Positions 25,080-33,477 of a stretch of 42,645 nucleotides of DNA are shown one piece after another. The DNA is from a bacterium (GTDB taxonomy: Bacteria > Omnitrophota > Gorgyraeia > Duberdicusellales > 4484-171): assembly GCA_021796115.1 (NCBI GenBank), contig JAJYOP010000014.1:1-42645 (forward strand), written 5' to 3'. Within the stretch, counting starts at the first letter, position 1. Each line of letters opens with the position of its first letter. Below the pieces are notes generated by a model. It had not been told where the DNA came from. It worked only from the letters and a program-made list of their open reading frames with translations, and ran no database searches. Position numbers and translations under genes: made by a program.

Positions 25080-26537
25080 ATGGATAATCGAGTAATTTTT
25101 GACAAAACAACGCCCGGCAGGAAAACAAATTACATTAAGAAACCAGATATTGGCATAAAGAAACCCGATGAATTATTGCCACAAGAAACGTTACGGAACG
25201 ATTTAATTCTTCCTTCTTTGGGAGAGCTCGATGTAGTCAGGCATTATACCAATTTATCGCGGCTTAACTTTTCCGTCGATACTAATTTTTATCCGCTTGG
25301 TTCCTGCACGATGAAGTATAATCCAAAAATAAACGAAGAATTAGCTGCTCTTTGCGGGTTCCTGAACATTCATCCTTATCAACCGGAAGAATCTATCCAG
25401 GGAGCACTTGAGCTTATTTATAATCTTGAGAAAATTCTTCGCGAAATTACCGGCATGAGCCGTTTTAGTTTCCAGGCTTCAAGCGGCGCGCAGGGGGAGC
25501 TTACCGGAATGCTGATGGTCAGAAAGTATCATAAGATTAATAAAAGTAAAAAGCGAAAAGTTATTGTTCCTGATTCTTCGCACGGCACAAACCCGGCAAC
25601 AAGTTCGATGTGCGGTTATGAAACTGTAGTTGTGGAAAGCAACAAAGATGGCTTGATAGATTTGGATAAACTGAGCCAGGCGATAGATAACGAAGTTGCG
25701 GCAGTTATGCTTACTAATCCAAATACTCTCGGCCTGTTTGAAGAAAATATATTGGCGATAAGTGAAATGGTTCATAAAGCCGGTGGATTTCTTTATTATG
25801 ACGGAGCAAATTTTAATCCGCTTTTAGGAATAACCAATCCGGCACTTATGGGGTTTGACGTAATCCATCTTAACCTGCACAAAACTTTCTCTACACCACA
25901 TGGCTGCGGCGGTCCTGGCGCGGGAGCAGTGGGGGTAAATGATAAGCTTTTGGATTTTCTTCCCTGCCCGTTAGTTAACAAAGAAGACGAGAAATTCTAT
26001 TTTAACTATAAGGTAAAACATTCCATCGGCAAACTGCGCGCTTTCTACGGAAATTTTTCCGTTTTGGTGCGGGCATATGCATATTTATTGCGTCTTGGCA
26101 AAGAAGGCCTGCCGCGGGTTGCTCAAAACGCAACGTTAAATGCAAATTACATCAAAGCAAAATTAAAAAATTATTACAACACCGCCTCAAGCAAGTCTTC
26201 GATGCACGAAGTAGTTTTTTCCTGTGTCAAACAGAAAGAAAGAGGAATCTCTGCGTTGGATATCGCGAAAAGGCTCATTGATTACGGCATGCATCCGCCG
26301 ACAATGTATTTTCCATTAATCGCTAAGGAAGCATTAATGGTTGAGCCTACGGAAACAGAAAATAAAGAAACCTTGGATTATTTTATCGAGGCAATGCTGA
26401 AAATAAACAAAGAAATCGATGACAACCCACAAAACATAAAAGATGCTCCGCACCATACACCAGTCAAAAGAGTCGATGAAGTAAAAGCCGCGAGAAATCC
26501 TGATTTGCGATGGCAGTGCAAAAAAATTGGCGCTTAA
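25080..26537 (+). CDS. gcvPB: Glycine dehydrogenase (decarboxylating) subunit 2
   Basis: FYPLGSCTMKYNPK, SSGAQGELTGMLMVRKYH, DSSHGTNPATS, LNLHKTFSTPHGCGGPG, PLIAKEALMVEPTETE. Confidence 0.97.
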   Translation: MDNRVIFDKTTPGRKTNYIKKPDIGIKKPDELLPQETLRNDLILPSLGELDVVRHYTNLSRLNFSVDTNFYPLGSCTMKYNPKINEELAALCGFLNIHPYQPEESIQGALELIYNLEKILREITGMSRFSFQASSGAQGELTGMLMVRKYHKINKSKKRKVIVPDSSHGTNPATSSMCGYETVVVESNKDGLIDLDKLSQAIDNEVAAVMLTNPNTLGLFEENILAISEMVHKAGGFLYYDGANFNPLLGITNPALMGFDVIHLNLHKTFSTPHGCGGPGAGAVGVNDKLLDFLPCPLVNKEDEKFYFNYKVKHSIGKLRAFYGNFSVLVRAYAYLLRLGKEGLPRVAQNATLNANYIKAKLKNYYNTASSKSSMHEVVFSCVKQKERGISALDIAKRLIDYGMHPPTMYFPLIAKEALMVEPTETENKETLDYFIEAMLKINKEIDDNPQNIKDAPHHTPVKRVDEVKAARNPDLRWQCKKIGA

Positions 26538-27304
26538 TTCTGGATAAAAAAAATGACGGCTATTTAAATATGGCCATCGACGAAGCACTGCTTTATTCAT
26601 ACCTAGCCACAAAGTTACCTACTTTAAGGATATATGGCTGGAACAGGCCGTTTATTTCCATAGGTTATAACCAGGATGCCAGAAAAATATTAAAACCAGA
26701 GAGCAAAATTCCTTTCGTACGCCGTTTTACCGGCGGTGCCGCAATCCTTCATGATAAAGAAGTTACTTACAGCATAACCTGCTCTTTGGAAGATTTGGAT
26801 TTGCCGCGGGAGGTGAAAAAGTCTTACGAAAAGATTTGCTCATTTATTAAAGAATTTTATAAACATCTGGGGCTAGAGGCGGAATTTGCGAAATATTTAT
26901 TTTCAGAAAATATCGGCAGATACGAAAATTTTTGTTTTTCAAGTTACGAACACTTTGATTTTGTGATAAATGGAAAAAAAATCGGCGGCAATGCCCAACG
27001 CCGAAAACATAATGTCATTTTTCAACACGGCAGCATTCCGCAGGAGATAAATTTTAATATGGTGTATAAAACAATAAATAATTCAATTGGCGCAGCGGCT
27101 AAAACAAGTTCGTTAAATGATTTATTGAGCCATAAAACAGATTTTGATAAATTACTCTCTCTGCTTTCTTCCAGTTTTGAGTCGTGTTTCAACATTAAAT
27201 TATTTCAAAGTAATCTGTCCCGGGAAGAAGAAGCGTCATCGCGCATGTTTTTAGAAAAAAAATATCGGCAAACTCATTGGAATTTTGAGAAAAAACAAGT
27301 GTAA
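26510..27304 (+). CDS. LplA/LipM-family lipoate ligase or octanoyltransferase
   Basis: NMAIDEALL, RRFTGGAAILHDKEVTYSI, FCFSSYEHFDFVINGKKIGGNAQRRKHNVIFQHGSIP; no accessory C-terminal domain; 28-nt overlap with gcvPB. Confidence 0.87.
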   Translation: MAVQKNWRLILDKKNDGYLNMAIDEALLYSYLATKLPTLRIYGWNRPFISIGYNQDARKILKPESKIPFVRRFTGGAAILHDKEVTYSITCSLEDLDLPREVKKSYEKICSFIKEFYKHLGLEAEFAKYLFSENIGRYENFCFSSYEHFDFVINGKKIGGNAQRRKHNVIFQHGSIPQEINFNMVYKTINNSIGAAAKTSSLNDLLSHKTDFDKLLSLLSSSFESCFNIKLFQSNLSREEEASSRMFLEKKYRQTHWNFEKKQV

Positions 27305-27327
27305 TGCTATTGATGAACGTTATGCAT

Positions 27328-27355
27328 TTGCTGAACACGAAAACTGTATTATAAT
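27328..27355 (+). promoter_or_regulatory. Candidate promoter of the pilin/Cys-rich cassette
   Basis: TTGCTG 27328-27333, 16-nt spacer, perfect TATAAT 27350-27355. Confidence 0.5.
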
Positions 27356-27413
27356 ATAGCTTATGCGGTGAATGCTTGATATAAGATAGCAAAAATGTTA
27401 TATTTTAACGGTA

Positions 27414-27421
27414 GGGGGGGG
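27414..27421 (+). repeat. G8 homopolymer tract in the pilin 5' region
   Basis: gta-GGGGGGGG-cgatatc read directly. Confidence 0.95.
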
Positions 27422-27446
27422 CGATATCAAAAAGAAAGCTTTAACT

Positions 27447-27821
27447 TTGCTCGAAATCATTGTAGTTATTATTCTCGTAGGGATTCTTTGCGCTATTTCT
27501 TTGCCGAGTTTTAACAAAATGGCGGAAAAGAACAAAGGCGAAAATGCAAAGTTCAGCCTTATTGCCATATCCAACGCTGAAAAAAGGTATAAGCTCGACA
27601 AGGGGCAATATTATGACTGTGCCAGTCCCTGTAATATCACAAAACTTAACGATGACCTGGGGCTTCTTCTCGGTGACCGTTATTTTGATTATTCTATAAC
27701 CGGTAATACTACTTTTTTTGAGGCTACAGCTACCAGAAAAAACGAAGGCATGTGTGCTGGCGGTACCATAAAGGTTACAAGCGACGATAATACAATTGTA
27801 GCGGGTTGTAACGTATGGTAA
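27447..27821 (+). CDS. Type IV pilin-like protein (5' end uncertain; reading frame opens upstream to 27390)
   Basis: In-frame upstream codons give KKKALTLLEIIVVIILVGILCAISLP, a prepilin N-terminus; four Cys in the globular part. Confidence 0.8.
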   Translation: MLEIIVVIILVGILCAISLPSFNKMAEKNKGENAKFSLIAISNAEKRYKLDKGQYYDCASPCNITKLNDDLGLLLGDRYFDYSITGNTTFFEATATRKNEGMCAGGTIKVTSDDNTIVAGCNVW

Positions 27822-29188
27822 AGAGAATACGAAAACAACTTTTACTTATCGCATTAAGTCTTAGCGCAGGTTTTATCATTTTTTCTATAAACAATTTTGT
27901 CGCGGCTGACAATACGACCAGGTCTTTACAATACCTTCCTCATGACGAAGTTGTGGATAGCGTAAACAAAAAATACGAACCTGCTTTAATAAAACAAGGT
28001 ATCAGTTGCGAAGCAGCTTTTGAAGACGCGACTCGCTGCTTTTACTGTGTCCAAACCCTCAAATCAGCTTGCCCGGATTGTTGTTTGAGTTTTAAGTCTC
28101 CAAAAAACGCCATTCGTTGTACGAAAGAGGATGATGCCAGATTTGATTGCCCGGCATTGGCCTATGCAACCGATTCGTGCCCCCTGGTGGCCGACTGTAA
28201 ATGCCCGGCTACCGTAACGCAATGTTCTGACAAGTTAAATGATTGCCGTGATTGCCCTGATTCAAAAAGCGGATCATGGGTTTGCAGTAATTTACCACAT
28301 TGCCAAGAGCTTGGTTGTCCGAGCGCAAAACCAAAAGCTTCCATCGGTAAGAATTGTGTATTAAAAGATAATCAATGGATTTGTGAAGAGAACAATCTTT
28401 CGCCGGAATTTACCGGCTGTAAATCAAATGTATCTATCGGCAACTGCCAAGTTTCACAATATTACGTTACTACGCTTATTTCTGACTGTCAGGGGTTGAC
28501 TTCACCTCCGCCTTCGCAATGTTACCAATATCTCCTTACTCCTGAATATCAAAATTGTATTAATACTTGCCAGGCATATACGAATAATTGGGAAAAATGC
28601 ACCAAAAGTGTTAATTGTTGTAACCAAAAAGTATGCGGAACCGGTTTTACCGATAATTGCGCTGTTAACCTCTGCCAGGAGCGAATAGATTGGCCGGAAT
28701 GCGATAATCTAACCCTGCCAACTTGTATTAATTTACAGCAAGAGGCATTAGCTTGCCTTTCAAATCCAAACCCCGGAGGCGGTTGCGGCAGTTGTTTTGA
28801 AGAAATTGACCCTAACTTATATTATAAATTTGTTGCAAGAAGCCGGGAAACTTCAGTAATATTTTGGCAGGTTCTTGCTGAAACTGAATTTAGCGGCACC
28901 GTAAGCGCTAAGGACATTCCTACCTACTTTTTCACTATGGTGAAAATAACCGATACGAATGGTAGAGAGGTCCATAGAAGCGTTATTCATCAAAAAAGTT
29001 TTCAAGGCTCATTTTCGATTTTTTCCGCAACCGCGGTTGACGCAGGGACGCTGCAACAAGGAGAAACTTATACGGTAAGGCTTTATTATTTTCTCCCGGA
29101 AAAACTTCTTATCCCGGGATTAGAGAACGTGAAATTATCTGCACAAATAAAAAGCGCCGGACTTATTGTTACCCGGACGAGAAATTAA
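27815..29188 (+). CDS. Cysteine-rich secreted protein of unknown function
   Basis: N-terminal signal/TM segment LLLIALSLSAGFIIFSINNFVAA; 36 Cys, all N-terminal of the EEIDPNLYYK region; 7-nt overlap with the pilin gene. Confidence 0.8.
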   Translation: MVKRIRKQLLLIALSLSAGFIIFSINNFVAADNTTRSLQYLPHDEVVDSVNKKYEPALIKQGISCEAAFEDATRCFYCVQTLKSACPDCCLSFKSPKNAIRCTKEDDARFDCPALAYATDSCPLVADCKCPATVTQCSDKLNDCRDCPDSKSGSWVCSNLPHCQELGCPSAKPKASIGKNCVLKDNQWICEENNLSPEFTGCKSNVSIGNCQVSQYYVTTLISDCQGLTSPPPSQCYQYLLTPEYQNCINTCQAYTNNWEKCTKSVNCCNQKVCGTGFTDNCAVNLCQERIDWPECDNLTLPTCINLQQEALACLSNPNPGGGCGSCFEEIDPNLYYKFVARSRETSVIFWQVLAETEFSGTVSAKDIPTYFFTMVKITDTNGREVHRSVIHQKSFQGSFSIFSATAVDAGTLQQGETYTVRLYYFLPEKLLIPGLENVKLSAQIKSAGLIVTRTRN

Positions 29189-29228
29189 TTAACAAGAGTA
29201 AAAATAATAGGGGGAGTGCAAGAGGGGG

Positions 29229-30023
29229 GTGTCTATGAGAGCGTTGCTAATAGTTTCTTTGATTCTGTTTTCTGTTGCTGGCATTACGTTTGCACAGGAA
29301 AAAGCGCAAATGGCTCCTGATAAAGGGCCGCAAATATTACAGGCGGTAGGCGAAAAATCCGCCGAATTAGGGCCTTCGCGTTATCCTGAATTTTCAGGTT
29401 ATCAGAGCGATAATCCTACCTGCGGAGAGTATTTAAAGAAAAAATTTAATGAAAGTGCAATAATCGGCGATGTGTCGCAAGAAGGAATGAGTCTTGCTCC
29501 TTTGTGGGTTAAAAGTAAATATCGCCGCGACGCAAATGCTCCTGCAGCCGGGAAAAAAGCAGAATATGTATTAGTTCCCGGTTTGACCTATACTTACGAT
29601 GTTCCTGCAGCATATCGTAAAACCGCCAATCTTCTTATTACCTGGACAGTGCGCGTAGAAGGTTATAAAACCGACCCATACATGATCTGGCCGAATCTTT
29701 GCAATGTTTGGCATGGAACATCGCTGCAGCATTTTTCTGGCGGAGAAGCAAAAACCGCTTTGTTCGTAAACGGCGAGCAAAAAGGCGAAGAAATAATAAT
29801 GACTATTCCTGATGGTGGCGTAACGAGCTCTTATCAGCCAAGCGATCCGACGCACACCGGAAGTTTCCTGCTCACTGCAGAAAGCTTTGCCAACGGAGAA
29901 CTACCTGAAACAGTTAAGATTGAGATAAAATGGTATAACGATACCTGCATGAAACTAGTAAGCCCAGCTGGAATGCGCAATTTGATAATCACTGTTGTGC
30001 CCATAGAAAGAACAACGGAATAA
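29229..30023 (+). CDS. Secreted protein of unknown function (start GTG 29229 or ATG 29235)
   Basis: Signal peptide MRALLIVSLILFSVAGITFAQE; G-rich SD. Confidence 0.75.
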   Translation: MSMRALLIVSLILFSVAGITFAQEKAQMAPDKGPQILQAVGEKSAELGPSRYPEFSGYQSDNPTCGEYLKKKFNESAIIGDVSQEGMSLAPLWVKSKYRRDANAPAAGKKAEYVLVPGLTYTYDVPAAYRKTANLLITWTVRVEGYKTDPYMIWPNLCNVWHGTSLQHFSGGEAKTALFVNGEQKGEEIIMTIPDGGVTSSYQPSDPTHTGSFLLTAESFANGELPETVKIEIKWYNDTCMKLVSPAGMRNLIITVVPIERTTE

Positions 30024-30032
30024 AATTGTGGC

Positions 30033-30066
30033 ATACCCTTGCCAGTTTCTATCCTGGCAAGGGTAT
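30033..30066 (+). terminator. Rho-independent-type terminator hairpin
   Basis: atacccttgccag / ctggcaagggtat perfect 13-bp stem, 8-nt loop, followed by agtttta. Confidence 0.78.
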
Positions 30067-30112
30067 AGTTTTAAGATTTTGTAACTCTTCTCTGAATAAA
30101 CGATAAAATATT

Positions 30113-30952
30113 ATGCCCAAAAGAAAAACTTTTACTTTACTTGAAATTGTAGTTTCCCTTATAATTATAGCCATAGGCCTGACTGCGGTAGGCGTGACAT
30201 TTATTGGTGGAAAATTTATTTTGAAAGAAGCAGAAAATAAATCAAGAGCCATAAGCATTGCGACCGTTAAGATGGAAGAATATTTGTCTAAAACATTTTC
30301 CGGTTTAGGCGGGATAGAAACACCTACTTTAACCTATATTGGCACTGATTCAGGTAAAGAGGGCGATATACCTGTTGACTGGAAGGTAGATATTTCTACT
30401 CAGTGGGAGGTCAATAAGAAACTTTCAATATCTGTGCCATATAAAGTTATTGAGGTTAATACGTTCTATAACGAAGAGTCTCCTAATAATCAAAAAATAA
30501 GAAAAAATGTAAAATTAATCAATATTATCCCGTACCCTTATATGCATATTCAATCATTGCATATTGAATCGGGGTCCGGCGGGCAAGCCGTTCCTCCCAC
30601 GTATTTCGATGATATCAGCGGTTTGAAAATTGAGTTTAATTACCCGGTCTTTAAAGACATTATGGTTGTTTATGATGTGGCTATTTATATTGAAAATAGT
30701 ACGAATATAACCCCTACCGATACGATCTATACCGGATGCTATTTAGATAACGAAAAAAATAATAGGGGAACGCAGACGAGGACACCCATTTCCATGCAGC
30801 CGTTCATAAGCAATGCTATCTCTATAGATAATGTTTCTCCCGGCCCCCACAGTCTTAGCATAAAATGGATGAAAGACACGCAGGTACGTAATGCCGGGAC
30901 AATAAAGCTCAAAGAAGCAAATTTAATAATTATTAGTACCGAAAAACAATAA
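30113..30952 (+). CDS. Pseudopilin-like protein with atypical leader (KRKT|FTLLE)
   Basis: MPKRKTFTLLEIVVSLIIIAIGLTAVGVTFIGG. Confidence 0.8.
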   Translation: MPKRKTFTLLEIVVSLIIIAIGLTAVGVTFIGGKFILKEAENKSRAISIATVKMEEYLSKTFSGLGGIETPTLTYIGTDSGKEGDIPVDWKVDISTQWEVNKKLSISVPYKVIEVNTFYNEESPNNQKIRKNVKLINIIPYPYMHIQSLHIESGSGGQAVPPTYFDDISGLKIEFNYPVFKDIMVVYDVAIYIENSTNITPTDTIYTGCYLDNEKNNRGTQTRTPISMQPFISNAISIDNVSPGPHSLSIKWMKDTQVRNAGTIKLKEANLIIISTEKQ

Positions 30953-30959
30953 ATTAGTT

Positions 30960-31538
30960 ATGATAAAAAAATCTAATATTTTAAGGCGAGCTGGCTTTAC
31001 TTTAATGGAGATTATACTCGCCATCGTCTTGATAAGTTCGGTAGTTATGATGGTAAACTCTATCTATATTTTTTTTGCCAGACAAATACCCTCTAACAAG
31101 GAACGTTATGATATGCTTAGCCAGATAGACTATACTTTGGACGACATGAGGCTCAGGCTTGTAAGCGCCAGCCAGGTTGACAAAGGCTCTCTTTTTTATC
31201 TTTCTCCTTCTTCTTTCTCGGATATAAAGCAGAATTTTAAATTTTTCGGAGAAAAAGATATTTATAAAATAACACCCAATGATACTACTGATAATGTCTG
31301 GTATGAATATCGTATCGAACGAAATAACCTTATTTTAGAAACCACTAGCGCAGATGGCTCAACAAAGGAAATTTTAGTCAATGGTAAATATAAGCCGCAG
31401 GTGACATTTGAATGGTATGCTGGTTATGAGCCAAATTTTTTTACTGTAACCATAACAGCACAAAGTACCACCAATCCACCTGTTAAATTATCAAAGACAG
31501 AAGGAATACATTTTTGGTTTGTTGATGTAAAGCAATGA
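30960..31538 (+). CDS. Pseudopilin (GspJ/PilW-like minor)
   Basis: LRRAG|FTLMEIILAIVLISSVVMMV prepilin motif. Confidence 0.82.
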   Translation: MIKKSNILRRAGFTLMEIILAIVLISSVVMMVNSIYIFFARQIPSNKERYDMLSQIDYTLDDMRLRLVSASQVDKGSLFYLSPSSFSDIKQNFKFFGEKDIYKITPNDTTDNVWYEYRIERNNLILETTSADGSTKEILVNGKYKPQVTFEWYAGYEPNFFTVTITAQSTTNPPVKLSKTEGIHFWFVDVKQ

Positions 31539-31879
31539 TTACCATAGCAGTTTCAATATTAGTGATGCTTTCGCTTCTGCTTTCGGCATTTTTGGGCTTT
31601 GGCCCGCAATTGCACAAACTTGTCGAGAACGATCTCATGCGCCGCTCCTATAATAATACCCTTATGTATGGTCTGGAATTAGGCCAAATAGGTATAAGAG
31701 CGAAAACTTTAACCACTGACCCAAAAACTAAAAAGAATATCGATATACCTTTCAGGACGGTATATTCCAATGCGGATGCGAAAGGAAAAATCCAAGATAG
31801 ATTCGTCGGCGATGTCTCTTTAAAAAATAATGCCGGGAATCTTGAAATAGAAGTTAATCTAGAACATCAAACTGACTAA
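31535..31879 (+). CDS. Small membrane-anchored protein of the pseudopilin cluster
   Basis: N-terminal hydrophobic helix MITIAVSILVMLSLLLSAFLGFG; 4-nt overlap with upstream pseudopilin. Confidence 0.6.
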   Translation: MITIAVSILVMLSLLLSAFLGFGPQLHKLVENDLMRRSYNNTLMYGLELGQIGIRAKTLTTDPKTKKNIDIPFRTVYSNADAKGKIQDRFVGDVSLKNNAGNLEIEVNLEHQTD

Positions 31880-31899
31880 ACCTCTTTTTAGCTGCTTCA

Positions 31900-32769
31900 A
31901 TGAAAAAACCCTACTGGCTGAATAAAAAAATACATTTAGGTTCCTGTAATCTTATGAAAAATAATTTGCGGGGGCTTAATTTACGTACTGTTTGCGAAGA
32001 GTCATTATGCCCGAATATTTCTGAATGTTTTTCAAATAACGTTGCTACTTTCATGATTTTGGGTGATGTTTGCACCCGCCAGTGCGCTTTCTGTGCGGTT
32101 AAGAAAGGTAAGCCTTTTATGAATGACAAAGATGAACCACATCGGGTGGCAAAAGCGGTAGAATTCCTTGGCCTTAAATACGTGGTGGTTACTTCTCCTT
32201 CAAGGGATGATTTGCCTGATGGCGGAGCAGCCATGTTTAGAGAAACTGTGGTTGCCATAAAAAAATCGAACCCTGCAGCCAAGATAGAAATTCTCATACC
32301 GGATTTTTCCGGTAATAGCGCTGCGATAAAGAAGGTTTGCGATTGCCCGGCAGATATTATAAGCCATAATATTGAAACCGTCCCGTCCTTATACAAAAAG
32401 ATACGAACCGGCGCAGAATATCTTCAGTCGCTGGAAGTCTTAAAATTGATAAAAAAATATGGAAAAAAAATTCTTACTAAATCAGGTATAATGCTTGGGT
32501 TAGGCGAAACAGAGGTCGAAGTTTTAAAGGTTTTTGATGATTTAAGAGGCGTTAATTGTGATTTTTTAACTTTAGGGCAATATTTAGCGCCTTCCAAACG
32601 GCATTGCCCAGTTAAAGAATATATTACCCTTGAAAAATTCGCTTTTTTCGAGGGAAAAGCCTACGCTTTAGGTTTTGCAAAGGTAAAAAGTTCACCCTAT
32701 GTCCGATCTTCGTATCTGGCCCACGATTTTTTAAGTAGTCCATCCGGTGATTCGACTATCCGCAATTAA
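31900..32769 (+). CDS. lipA: Lipoyl synthase
   Basis: TVCEESLCPNISECF, radical SAM CTRQCAFC, DDLPDGGA, ISHNIETVPSLYKKIR, KSGIMLGLGET. Confidence 0.97.
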   Translation: MKKPYWLNKKIHLGSCNLMKNNLRGLNLRTVCEESLCPNISECFSNNVATFMILGDVCTRQCAFCAVKKGKPFMNDKDEPHRVAKAVEFLGLKYVVVTSPSRDDLPDGGAAMFRETVVAIKKSNPAAKIEILIPDFSGNSAAIKKVCDCPADIISHNIETVPSLYKKIRTGAEYLQSLEVLKLIKKYGKKILTKSGIMLGLGETEVEVLKVFDDLRGVNCDFLTLGQYLAPSKRHCPVKEYITLEKFAFFEGKAYALGFAKVKSSPYVRSSYLAHDFLSSPSGDSTIRN

Positions 32770-32935
32770 ACTATCCGGTAATCAGTGGCTGTGGGGGGAC
32801 TTGGATATCAGAAAATCCGGGACAGATATTCCGGATAACCTGATGCCCAATGTCTAGCTGGATACCCTGATGCCCTGATCTCTGGTTGCCCTAGGCCCTT
32901 GTATCCGGATTACCGGGTATCCATTAATGGTTTAT
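32770..32935. repeat. ATCCGG/GATGCCCTGAT-word region with inverted copies
   Basis: ctatccggtaatc at the left end, ggattaccgggtatcc at the right end, tgatgccc words between. Confidence 0.6.
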
Positions 32936-33194
32936 CCCCTCCGCAAAAATCCCCATGACTTCAGGGTTTTCCTTGAAAGATATAAGAAGCCTGCCCCATC
33001 TTGGGCCAAGCCTTCCTTATAAAGGTATTAGGAAGGGCCATCTTGAGGATAGTCTGCGGTTCTTCACTAGTCTTAAATTCTATATAGGTATATATTATAT
33101 ATTAATGCACAATTTTGCGCCCTAAAAAAAGCTAATAAAATCAAGGGTATTTTTTAAGCACTATATATAGTAGTAGTGTAAAATATATACAAGA

Positions 33195-33224
33195 TATAGA
33201 AAATTATAGAAAATTATAACAAAA
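33195..33224. promoter_or_regulatory. Helically phased A-tracts upstream of the HTH-pilM promoter
   Basis: tatagaaaat-tatagaaaat-tataacaaaa; A-tracts at 33200, 33210, 33221. Confidence 0.55.
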
Positions 33225-33229
33225 TATGC

Positions 33230-33258
33230 TTGACACCAAAACATATAAATATTTAAAT
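33230..33258 (+). promoter_or_regulatory. sigma70-like promoter of the pilus-assembly operon
   Basis: TTGACA 33230-33235, 17-nt spacer, TTAAAT 33253-33258. Confidence 0.5.
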
Positions 33259-33282
33259 AGTATTACCATCAATTTATAACAT

Positions 33283-33474
33283 ATGATTAAAACGAGAAAA
33301 AAAAGAATTCCAAGGCTAATGACAATCAACGAACTCTCGGAATATCTGGGGTTGCAGAAGCAGACTATCTATAATTGGCTTCACCAGAAAAAGATTTCGG
33401 GCTTAAAAATCGGCAAGGTATGGCGTTTCGACAGGCAATATATAGACGAATGGCTTAAAAACTCAATGAAATAA
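33283..33474 (+). CDS. Excisionase/MerR-like helix-turn-helix protein
   Basis: RLMTINELSEYLGLQKQTIYNWLHQKKISGLKIGKVWRFDRQYIDEWL. Confidence 0.88.
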   Translation: MIKTRKKRIPRLMTINELSEYLGLQKQTIYNWLHQKKISGLKIGKVWRFDRQYIDEWLKNSMK

Positions 33475-33477
33475 AAT

